From positions 372,001 to 436,000 of the forward strand of contig WOAB01000506.1 in the NCBI GenBank assembly GCA_027886185.1: a stretch of 64,000 nucleotides of DNA. Reading direction: 5' to 3'. Position numbers and translations under genes: made by a program. The notes under the pieces are model-generated. The model did no database searches. It worked only from the letters and a program-made list of their open reading frames with translations, and was not told the DNA's origin. The DNA is from Rheum nobile. Taxonomy: Eukaryota; Streptophyta; Magnoliopsida; Caryophyllales; Polygonaceae. Below are positions 21,676 through 32,024 of this stretch, one piece after another (the stretch's first letter is position 1; each line of letters begins with the position of its first letter).

Positions 21676-23040
21676 TCATGTAGAGAATTTCAATACGAGT
21701 CCGTACATATAAAATTCGTCCAAAACGGATATCGTTTGCCCCTCCAAAAGCCCAAAAAACGAAGTCTTCCTACCCTTTTTTTTTACAATTTGGTACCCGA
21801 CATATAACGCATTGTAGTAAAATTTTTTGGTATTTTCTGTATTTTTCTACTATAATTTTGTATAAAATTTAGATACGAGTCCGTACATATAAAATTCATC
21901 CAAAACGGATATCGTTTTCCCCTCTAAAAAGCCAAAAAACGAGAATAAAATTCGTCCAAAACGATATATAATACATAAAGTATAGTTTTTTTTCATAATC
22001 ATGTAGAGAATTTCAATACGAGTCCGTATATATAAAATTCGTCCAAAACGGACATCGTTTGCCCCTCCAAAAACCCAAAAAACGAAGCCTTCCTACCCAT
22101 TTCTTTTACAATTTGGTTCCCGGCATATAGCGCATTGTAGTGAAACAAATTGGTATTTTTTGTATTTTTATACTATAGTTTTGTAGAAAATTTTAATACG
22201 AGTCCGTATATATAAAATTCATCCAAAACGGATATCGTTTTCTCCTCCAAAAAGCCAAAAAACGAGAATAAAAACTTTAGAATCTATAGTATTTAAATAA
22301 TATATTTTGTAATACTTAACTATAATACAAAAAGTATAGTTTTTTTCCTTAAGCATGTAGAGAATTTCAATACGAGTCCGTACATATAAAATTCGTCCAA
22401 AGCAGACATCATTTATCCCTCCAAAAACCCAAAAAACAAAGCCTTCCTACCCATTTTTTTAAAATTTGGTGCCCGGCATATAGCGCATTGTAGTGAAAAA
22501 AATTGATATTTTCTGCATTTTTATACTATAATTTTGTAGAAAATTTTAATACGAGTCCGTACATATAAAATTCATCCAAAACGGATATCGTTTTCTTCTC
22601 CAAAAAGCCAAAAAATGAGAATAAAAACTTTAGAAACTAAAGTATTTAAGTAATATGTTTGTAATACTTAACTATAATACATAAAGTATAGTTATTTTTT
22701 CATAATCATGTAGATAATTTCAATACGAGTCCGTACATATATAATTTGTCCAAAACGGACATCGTTTGCCCCTCCAAAAACCCAAAAAACGAAGCCTTCC
22801 TACCCATTTTTTTTTACAATTTGGTGCCCGGCATATAACGCATTGTAGTAAAAAATTTTGGTATTTTCTGCATTTTTTTACTATAATTTTGTAGAAAATT
22901 GTAATACGAGTCCGTACATATAAAATTCATTCAAAATGGATATCGTTTTCCCCTCCAAAAAGCCAAAAAACGAGAATAAAAACTTTAGAAACTATAGTAT
23001 ATAAGTAATATATTTTGTAATACTTAACTATAATACATAT
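21676..23040 (+). repeat. ~320-360-bp tandem repeats in foldback left arm
   Basis: Four units begin near 21676, 21997, 22351 and 22706 with 'catgtagagaatttcaatacgagtccgt'. Each holds two halves with 'ccaaaacggatatcgttt' and 'aaaaaacgag/aacgaag'. One inverted unit is present in the right arm (about 26880-27170). The uneven copy number shows expansion of the left arm after the inverted structure formed. Confidence 0.85.
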
Positions 23041-23045
23041 AGTAT

Positions 23046-23682
23046 AGTTATGCATTATAGTTAAGTATTATGAACTTATTACTTATATATTATAGTTATA
23101 CATTATGGTTAAGTATTATGAACTTATTACTTATATACTATAGTTATATTGTATTATAGTTAAGTATTATGAACTTATTACTTATATACTATAGTTACAT
23201 ATTATGGTTAAGTATTATTAACTTATTACTTATAAAGTATAGCTATGCATTATAGTTAAGTATTACGAACTTATTACTTATATACTATAGTTACACATTA
23301 TGGTTAAGTATTATGAACTTATTATTTATATACTATAGTTATGTATTATAGTTAAGTATTATGAGATTATTACTTATATACTCTAGTAACATATTATGGT
23401 TAAGTATTATTAACTTATTACTTATAAAATATAGCTATGCATTATAGTTAAGTATTATGAACTTATTACTTATATACTATAGTTACCCATTATGGTTAAG
23501 TATTATGAACTTATTACTTATATACTATAGTTATGTATTATAGTTAAGTATTATGAACTTATTACTTATATACTATATTTATGCATTATAGTTAAGTATT
23601 ACAAAATATATTAGTTATAAAGTATAGTTATGCATTATAATTAAGTATTACATACTTATTACTTATATACTATAGTTATGTA
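23046..23682. repeat. ~48-bp AT-rich satellite array, left block
   Basis: About 13 copies of a unit near 'ttaagtattatgaacttattacttatatactatagttacacattatgg' in short variants. Each has the palindromic core ACTATAGT. It is the same array as 26147-26880, separated by the solo LTR. Confidence 0.9.
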
Positions 23683-26146
23683 TGTGATACCCCGTATTTT
23701 TGTAAGGTTATTTTGGGAATTTTGGGTTTTTCCCGAGTGCCCGTTGTGTACGTCGGATTTAATTCAGAAAGTTGGAGACATTCTGTAATATGCTCTGTAT
23801 CTGTAATATTTTTCTGAGTGAAATAAAATACAGACGACGTGCCTTGGATTTTAATACTCGTTTGCGTACGATAATTTTATCCCGGGTTAATATCGTTTTC
23901 ATCTAAGAGCTGAGGAGGCGGCAAAGCCAAGGGCGGCACCCGCCGTCGCAAGGCTCGAGGAGCAGGTTGGGTCTTCTCCTAGCTGGGGACGTCAGGCCTA
24001 TGGCGGCGCCCGCCGCATTTATGACGGTGCCCGCCGCATTCATGATGGCGCACGACGCATTTATGACGGCGTCCGCCGCATTCATGACGGCGCCCGCCAC
24101 ATTCATGACGGCGCCCGCCGCATTTATGACGGCGCCCGCCGTCGTTGTTGTCCGGAGGTCCTTGCCCGAAGGTCGCCGGAATGGCTCTGGCAGCGCCGGA
24201 GTAACTCTTCGTAGGGCCATGATGGTGTTTCCTGACATTTGGCTATAAAAGGAGGTGTTTGGGAGGGGTTTTGAGCTCAATCCACAGCCCAAGCTCTCCC
24301 AAATTCTTGCCTCACCGGAGTTGTGCCTCGCCGGATTTCTGAAGCTTTCGCCGGAGGTCGTTTGGTGGTGTTTCCAGAGTGCCTTTGTGAAGCTTTTGGT
24401 AGACTTGGAGGTTAGAAACCAAAGCAAGTCGAAGGAGGCCGAGTCGCTCGTGTTTTGGGTGAGTTTTCTCGCCGCTTCTGTCGTCTGAGTTCTTCACGGC
24501 AACCGCCGTGATGAACCGCGGCGACCGCCGCCAGAGCCCAGAATGCCTCTTTGGCTTTTGGCTTTGGTGGTCGTCGTTGTGGCATCGTTCCTTTCGTTTT
24601 CTTTCATCGTTTTTAGATTCGTATTGTGGTTATGTCGGATCTAACTTAGGGTTCCTTTTATGGGTCGACTCGAAGGTCGTTGTGCTGTCGGAGCTATACC
24701 TGTGTCGAGCCCGGAATCCCGTCGTTGTCGTTAGGCTTTTCTGCGGATTTAGGCAAGTGGCAGTTCGCTCTTGCTCATCGTTTCCATATTTACATTGATT
24801 ATCAGTTATTTCAATTGATTAATTAATTTGGAACGATTATTACTGTGTTCTTCTGGAAGTGATTTATAAACTGTTTTGAAAATCATATAATAGGTTGTAT
24901 ATCTGTTAGAACAGCGCTATTATCTGTGATCGTCTTTCGGGCCTTTATGTGGATTTATTCTGTAACTGTTATAGTGTTGTATCTGTGTGGTTAGCACTGT
25001 TAGTTAGGAATGTACTCGGACTTCGTCCGGTCGTTTCTTTATAATTTGGTATCGGGGTGGCTCGTCTCCATCTGATACTATTCTAAGATCATGATCGGTC
25101 TCTTTCACAAGTGTGTAGAGGCAGGACACTTAGCTGGTGTCACAAACCTTCCGGTGTGCGTCACTCTCGACGAAACGTATACTAAGATGTGTCGTTCCAA
25201 TGTTGGGGTACACATGAAAACCGTCTATAATGTGGTGTGTGTTTTGTAATATAATTCAGATAAGTGCTACTCTGACGCACAAACTTAATAAACCTTGACG
25301 AGTAGTGCAGCTAAGTAATAGTGCAGTTAGGAAAACTCGTCTTAGACCTTGATCATAGTACGTTCTCTTTCCAATCTGAATTCGCTGTATGCGGTGAGGT
25401 TGGTCGTGAACCGAAGCATCTCGGTTAGTTTTTCAATCATCATTATTTGATTCTGTAATTCCAGATTTGTCATATTTCCCTAAGACTCATTTCCGTTGGA
25501 GTCTTCTTTCGAGTCGATCTCTGTGAAGATTCAGTCTTCCAGAGTCTTCTCTTGTGCATACCTCTTGTTATTATTCTGTAGAATTATGAAGGTTGATTAT
25601 CGTTATCGGTTATCATTCGAGAAACGATAAGTCTAACCTAATACAACTACATCGAACTTTCTGCTTTGTACCCTTGCTAGTCTATTCAAGTAGACTAACC
25701 CATGAACTTTGTTCTCCGCATGTGGGCTGGTGTCATCCGTTCGATTCGGCACATCAGACATAAAGTAGCTCAGAAGAATAGAAGGACTATGGAGTCGACG
25801 GTGGTTTTCAAATGTTTTAGTTATTTCTTAAATCAGGTTGAGATCTTTTGGGCAATGACTTTGGTTGTAATGTGTTTTATAAGACTTCCGTTGTACCCTA
25901 CTTTATAAGACTTCCGCTGTATTTGGTTTAAACTATGTATTAGCCTATTCGGGATTGGGTTGTAATCCCGTAACTCATGTTCTTTGACAATGTTATGTTT
26001 TGGAATTGAATGCTTTGATCATTATGTATCATTTGTATTTCATAAATTGTATTTAAATGGTAAAGCCTTGGGTGATCTCGGTAAGGAACACTGGGGTCAC
26101 TAGCGGTAATACCTTTCCAAAAGGGTTAAGTTTTGGGGGTGTTACA
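23683..26146 (+). mobile_element. Solo LTR (2.46 kb) of the long-LTR family
   Basis: It begins TGTGATACCCCG and ends GGGGGTGTTACA and is flanked by perfect ATGTA duplications (23678-23682 and 26147-26151). There is no primer site or coding interior, so it arose by recombination between LTRs. The TATA box GGCTATAAAAGG (about 24239-24250) suggests transcription to the right. Open frames between 23900 and 24800 lie in the GC-rich transcribed part and are not supported as genes. Confidence 0.93.
24016..24141 (+). repeat. 21-bp minisatellite in solo LTR
   Basis: Six copies of 'catttatgacggcgcccgccg' variants, preceded by a partial copy. They lie upstream of the TATA box, so they sit in U3. The period of 21 keeps frames open on both strands, which explains the repetitive predicted peptides here. 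Confidence 0.9.
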
Positions 26147-26880
26147 ATGTATTATAATTAAGTATTACGAACTTATTACTTATATATTATAGTTACACAT
26201 TATGGTTAAGTATTATGAACTTATTACTTATATACTATAGGTATGCATTATGGTTAAGTATTACGAACTTATTACTTATAAAGTATAGCTATGCATTATA
26301 GTTAAGTATTACGAACTTATTACTTATATACTATAGTTACACATTATGGTTAAGTATTATGAACTTATTTCTTATATACTATAGTTAAACATTATAGTTA
26401 AGTATTATGAACTTATTACTTATATACTATAGTTATGCATTATAGTTAAGTATTGTAAAATATATTAGTTATATAATATAATTATGTATTATAATTAAGT
26501 ATTACGTACTTATTACTTATATACTATAGTTACACATTATGGTTAAGTATTACGAACTTATTACTTATAAAGTATAGATATGTATTATAGTTAAGTATTA
26601 CGAACTTATTACTTATATACTATAGTTACACATTATGGTTAAGTATTATGAACTTATTTCTTATATACTAGAGTTAAATATTATGAACTTATTACTATAG
26701 TTATGCATTATAGTTAAGTATTACAAAATATATTAGTTATAAAGTATAGTTATGCATTATAACTTATTACTTATATACTATAGTTAAACATTATGGTTAA
26801 GTATTACGAACTAATATCTTATAAAGTATAGTTATGCATTATAGTTAAGTATTACGAACTTATTACTTATATACTATAGT
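26147..26880. repeat. ~48-bp AT-rich satellite array, right block
   Basis: About 15 more copies of the unit described at 23046-23682, with some shortened units near 26690 and 26760. The array ends where the inverted 'gtttttattctcgtttttttggc' unit of the right arm begins. Confidence 0.9.
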
Positions 26881-27666
26881 TGCTAAAGTTTTTATTCTCG
26901 TTTTTTTGGCATTTTGGAGGGGAAAACGATATCCATTTTGGATGAATTTTATATGTACGGACTCGTATTAAAATTTTATACAAAATTATAGTAGAAAAAT
27001 ACAGAAAATACCAAACATTTTCACTATAATGCGTTATATGCCGGGCACCAAATTGTTAAAAAATGGGTAGGAAGGCTTCGTTTTTTGGGCTTTTGGAGGG
27101 GTAAACGATGTTCGTTTTGGACGAATTATATATATACGGACTCGTATTGAAATTCTCTACATGATTATGGAAAAAAGTGCAATTTGTTTTTTAGCATGGT
27201 GCGCCTAAGTTAGGCGCACCGGATAAACTTGCAAAAAAAAGCTATGCGGGTATCAGGGATCACTTTGTGTGCTTAACCATATGCGCTTAACTTGGTCATG
27301 CGCTTAACTTAGGCCCACCATATGCGCGTAAGTTATGCGCATAGATTTGCGGCTTGGGCCGGCCCAACAACTATGCACGTATACTACGCGCATAGTTTTT
27401 TAGGATTGGGCCGACAGAATACCTATGCGCATAACCTATGCGCATGAGTATTAGGCCCAATAATCAGGCTCGGCTAATCCCTGACAAAAGTTATGCGGGT
27501 ATCAGGGATCACTTTGTGTGCTTAACCTATACGCACCAATATTACCCAGATTTTCAAAAATGGTCATTATACCCTTGTGCGCGTAACTTATGCGCATAAA
27601 ACCATGCTGCTAAGCTACGCGCACAGTTTCACGTGCATATAGGCAAAAAATCGCGTGTATATAGCC

Positions 27667-28904
27667 TTTTCGTAAAAGAAAGTGTATGTTAATCTTTGAG
27701 GCTATCAAACAAATGGGCTTGGACTTTACTAGCCCATTTTGGGAATCCTACATCAAAAGTCATGGGCCTCTAATAATTCTTATTCCCTGACCTTTTCCAT
27801 TAGATCAAGCACGCGTGTTATTTCCTTTGTTGCACATAGTTTTGTTTGTAACACTTTTTATATATCATGCCACAACTATAATTTCCTTAAATCAAAGTTC
27901 AAATCTTGTTATTTCAATGAATCCGAGTAAATATCTTTAGCTTAACAACTTCTTTACCCTGCATTGGACATTTTAACCGGAAAAAAGAGTCTTTTGTCCA
28001 CGATTTGTACGTACGTATACCATCGATTTGTCCACAAAAGCAAGGAATACATTTGTAACACGTGCGGGAAGAGAATCAATCATGTGCAAACAAAATTTTC
28101 CCTAATTGTTTTCAAGCACATTTTTTTTTCGTGGAGGAAAAAACATTTATTATATGTCTGGAAGCTATCAGCGTTCAATTGGTCCAATAGTTTGGTGATG
28201 AGATCCCTTAAACGTTCTATCTCAAAGTCTCGGGTTCAATTACTACTGAAGGCGTGTATAGAAACACTGACGTTATGAGGGGTTTACTCCTTCGTGGAAC
28301 AACCGTAATCCGGTCCGGACGTAGAGTGACTCCGACCGATCAAACCAGACATAAAGACCCAAAAAATATGTCTGAAAGCTTGGGTGCTTAACTAATCCGT
28401 ACATAACAAATGTCGTCACAAACGGTAATCTCTGATTCTCTAGTGTATTCTTGCTTAGATTTAGCTTAAGTAGCTATGGATTGGGTGACCTAAATCGATG
28501 TAATATTTATTTTGGGGGGGGGGGGGGGGGGGGGGGGGGTCTAATCTTCGTATTTTTGGATTGGAACCTATTTTCGAATTGAAAGGTTAGGAATCGGATC
28601 TGTGACCAGTTAGTTGGTTAAGACGGGTGTATATATTTATAGGTATCTTTTTATTTGTTTTTGTCTCATAGGTCCACTTAATGGAGCACAAGAATTAAGT
28701 ATACATTAAAAAATCTCATAGGAAAATATGAGTAGCTTGCGTGATGTAATTTTGAGGTTAGAAAATTAGGTGTGGGCTACACCGCATTCACATTAATTAT
28801 ACACTTCTACTTGATAGTAATTCATTTCAAACTAAAATATTATCAAACGGTTACAATTATAACAAATAAATAAAAGAAAAATAATTCTAAATAATACAAA
28901 CTAT
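27667..28904. other. Noncoding stretch with possible SINE remnant and poly-G
   Basis: No supported gene. Around 28175-28260 a box-A-like 'tagtttggtgatgag' and box-B-like 'gggttcaattac' at tRNA-like spacing hint at an old SINE. A run of 26 G lies at 28514-28539. An open frame at 27964-28278 has one CxxC pair but nothing recognisable. Confidence 0.4.
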
Positions 28905-29490
28905 CACTTTTACAATTATAATAAATAGATAACGGAAAAATGATTCTAAATAATACAAACTATCACTTTTGAATAAAAAATAATACAAACTTTAAAAATT
29001 ATAAAAACGTACCTAAATTATGACAATATAAACAAAAAAAATGGTATAAGCATATTTTTTTTGGTGAAATTTCTAACGGGTGTACTGAGATGGAGCCGAA
29101 ATGTAGTTTGTCAAAAAAAATTACACATCCACTTACACTTCATTTGTATAATAATGACTCGTTTGTCAAAAAATATGAATGTTTTTCTTTTGTTCGTGTT
29201 GCTATAAGATGCGAATTACTGATATTGGTTTGTGTTTTTCTTTTATTTTTTTTATTATATAAATGAGGTGTAATTTGATGCGTTAAACGGAAATATGACA
29301 ACTCATTTTTTCGGCTCCACATCAGCAAAGAAGCCGAAAAATTCACCGAAAAATATGTTCATACCATTTTTGGTTAATATGGACATAGTTTGGGTATGTT
29401 TTTATGATTTTTAAAGTTCGTATTATTTTTGGTTCGAGGTTGATAGTTGGTATTATTTAGAGTCATTTTTCCATAGATAAATACAAAACA
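28905..29490. repeat. Foldback MITE-like inverted repeat
   Basis: Bases about 28915-29080 are the inverted copy of about 29315-29490 (shared blocks include 'ggaaaaatgattctaaataata' and 'aaactttaaaaattataaaaac'). The spacer has no gene. Exact ends and the target duplication are unclear because neighbouring copia-LTR-like sequence (28831-28880) repeats part of the arm. Confidence 0.6.
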
Positions 29491-29863
29491 ATAAGTTATC
29501 CTCGTTTGGTTAAACATGAGAAATTAAAATTTTAAAAACTTAGTTATTTTTCAAAAATTATAAATTATTAGAATGTTAAAAATCATGTTTATCAATGTAT
29601 AAAGTAAGAGTTTTATCAACAAAAAAATGCAAGAAGTAGATCTTACTTATCTTGTTAAGGTAAGTGCAATTCTTATAATTTGGAGTAAATTGCAACTTGT
29701 TGGAAAATAAATTTTTGTAAAGTTTTTCTAAACCAAACACATGAAATAAAACTACTTCATGAGAAAAATATACTTTTTAGAGAGTATAACATGAATCAAA
29801 CAAAGGGTTGTATAGAGAACTTGTTTTATATCAAATAGTTTTTTAACTTTGGGTATAACAAAC

Positions 29864-30075
29864 TGTGAACTATAGGAAATTATATGAGAAGAAGATATAT
29901 TTCATTTTCTCATTAGGAGAATATAAATAGTTATAAAAGGATTATTTGTAGAGTTAAACTAAAATATTAACAAGTCGTTACAATTATAACAAATAGATAA
30001 ATACAAAACGATGAGAACCACTATGTAGTTTGTCTATATTACAAAAGTCATATAAATAATAATTATCTATTAACA
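29864..30075 (-). repeat. Short copia 3' LTR (minus)
   Basis: Read on the minus strand it begins TGTTAATAG right after a polypurine tract (GCGGGGGAA, about 30076-30085) and ends TAGTTCACA. At 212 bp it is a short LTR. A stretch of ~50 bp is duplicated at 28831-28880, suggesting a second LTR fragment there. Confidence 0.7.
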
Positions 30076-30085
30076 TTCCCCCGCA

Positions 30086-30212
30086 AGCTCATGGACGGGA
30101 ACAAATATGTAGTATGTCTCGTAAAGTATGAAAATGATGAGAACCAATTGCCTTGATGAAGATGTCTGCAATCTGATCAAGTGAACGAACTTGATGAAGA
30201 ACCAAATCACCA
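30086..30212 (-). pseudogene. Copia RNase H C-terminal fragment
   Basis: The minus strand encodes VRSLDQIADIFIKAIGSHHF and ends in a stop just before the polypurine tract. This is the typical last part of copia Pol (DQIADIFTK). It stops abruptly at about 30212 where element B begins, so one of the two was truncated there. Confidence 0.75.
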
Positions 30213-32024
30213 TCAGCCACCGCGCTACATGAAGGCACACCTCTGAGCCTTGTCACGCGCCGTCTCCTCACTGTCAAGGAAGCAACCCTTATGGACCAAC
30301 GCGAGAATCTCTTCCACACGCGTTGCTTGGTCAAGACCGCGTCCTTGAGTGTCATCATCGATGGAGGCAGCTGCTGCAATATCATCAATGAAAAGGTGGT
30401 CAACCACTTCAACCTGCCAACCACTCATCACCAACAACCCTATTGGCTACAATGGATTTCATCGAGTTCTGGTAACACTGTAACTCGTCAATGCCTTATT
30501 TCTTTCTCCATTGGCCAGTATTCAGATTTAGTCCTTTGTGATGTCATTGCAATGGACGCCACACATCTTTTGTTGGGGCGCCCATGGCAATTCGACAGGC
30601 GCGTTCTTCACGATGGTTATTTAAACACTTATGTGTTTACTTATCACGGGAAACGCATCATGCTCTTACCAATGTCTCCTCATGAGATTTTACAAGATCA
30701 GGTTGAGCGTGATCGACAAAAGGCTTTGGAAGCAGCCAAGACCGCGTCCCATCCGATGCGTTCCAAACCAGATACTGGGGCTTCTCCCAACACCCCAGGC
30801 ACAAGTACCAGAGGACCGCGTTCTCCCAAAGAGCTCGAAGGTGTTTCCAACAACAAAGAGCCCAATGAGAGAACGCGTAGCAAGGATGGTTCAACAGCCG
30901 CGTTAAAAGGAACCTGTGAGCATAGATTGCTTCTTGCCCGCCCAAGCGACCTCACTGCTACTTTGAGCGGCAAGGCACCATGTTTCCTATTGGTGCCCAC
31001 GCGTTGCATCCCAGAGAGCCCCATCACGGAAGCTTTGCCCAACGCCATCGTCGCGTTGCTCGATGAGTTCAAAGATATCTTCCCAGAGGAGCTTCCTCAA
31101 GGTCTTCCCCCATTACGAGGCATTGAACACCAAATTGATTTGGTGCCTGGTGCCTCTCTCCCAAATCGCACTGCTTATCGCGCTGGACCAGAAGAAACAA
31201 AGGAGTTACAGCGCCAAGTGCAAGAACTTCTGGATCGCGGCTATGTAAGGGAATCTCTAAGCCCTTGCGCGGTCCCCGTCATCCTAGTGCCAAAAAAAGA
31301 TGGCTCATGGCGCATGTGTGTCGACTGCCGCGCCATCAATCAGATCACAGTGAAGTATAGGCACCCTATCCCGCGTCTCGACGATATGCTAGGTGAGCTC
31401 CATGGCGCAATCCACTTCACCAAAATTGGCTTGAAGAGCGGATATCACCAGCTTCGCATGAAGGAGGGTGATGAATGGAAGACCGCGTTCAAGACAAAAT
31501 ATGGGCTTTATGAATGGCTAGTCATGCCGTTTGGTCTCACCAACGCGCCAAGCACGTTTATGAGGCTCATGAACCATGTGTTGAGGGAATTTCTGAGGAA
31601 ATTTGTTGTAGTGTACTTTGATGATATTCTGGTGTATTCGCGTAGTCTAGATGACCATGTAAAGCACCTTAGGCTTGTGTTAGAGTGCTTGAGACGCGAA
31701 CAATTGTATGCCAACCTTGGCAAGTGTCGTTTTTCATCCGACACTACCAACTTCCTGGGCTACGTGGTCTCCAAAGATGGACTCCGCGTTGATGAAGACA
31801 AAGTGAAGGCCATCCGGGAATGGCCAACACCTACCACTCCAACAATGGTTAGAAGCTTCCTTGGCTTAGCAGGCTTCTACAGGAGATTTGTTCGCGACTT
31901 CAACTCCATCCCCGCGCCACTCCATGAGCTCACAAAAAAAGGCGCCGCGGTGAATTGGAAGGAGAACCACAATCACGCGTTCAACGCGTTGAAAGAAGCC
32001 TTGTGCAACGCACCACTGCTATAA
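30213..32024 (+). pseudogene. Element B protease and reverse transcriptase
   Basis: Numbering from ATG 30291: protease motif IDGGSCC (Asp24) and LLLGRPW; linker; RT with KKDGSWRMCVDCRAIN, YHQLRMKEGD, MPFGLTNAPSTF and active site YFDDILVYSR (near residue 442). The first RT metal-binding Asp in the usual KIDLRSGY motif is Gly here (KIGLKSGY, near residue 380), which should abolish polymerase activity. A single TAA at 32022-32024, possibly from CAA, separates this from RNase H; the same frame continues beyond. The true start lies upstream in the lost gag. Confidence 0.9.

Larger units (their letters stand above)
21361..27666. mobile_element. Large foldback (long inverted repeat) element
   Basis: The left end (GGCTATATGTACGCAG... 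GAAACTGTGCGCGTAGC) is the inverted copy of the right end (GCTACGCGCACAGTTTC... TATATAGCC). Both ends then show clusters of short palindromes such as GTGCGCCTAAGTTAGGCGCAC and TTATGCGCATAA, and then the 'aatttcaatacgagtccgta' repeat in opposite orientations. The centre is a ~48-bp tandem array interrupted by a solo LTR. Without that LTR the element is about 3.8 kb. No transposase is seen. Exact target duplications could not be set, so the superfamily (Mutator-like or other foldback) is open. Confidence 0.7.

Noticed and set aside
23903..24798. Frames with seven-residue repeats
   Set aside because: They come from the 21-bp minisatellite and GC-rich DNA of a solo LTR.
23046..26880. CRISPR-like array
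   Set aside because: Units are contiguous satellites with no unique spacers, in a plant genome.
27964..28278. 104-codon frame with a CxxC pair
   Set aside because: A single CxxC pair without partner residues, in AT-rich repeat DNA; no recognisable family.
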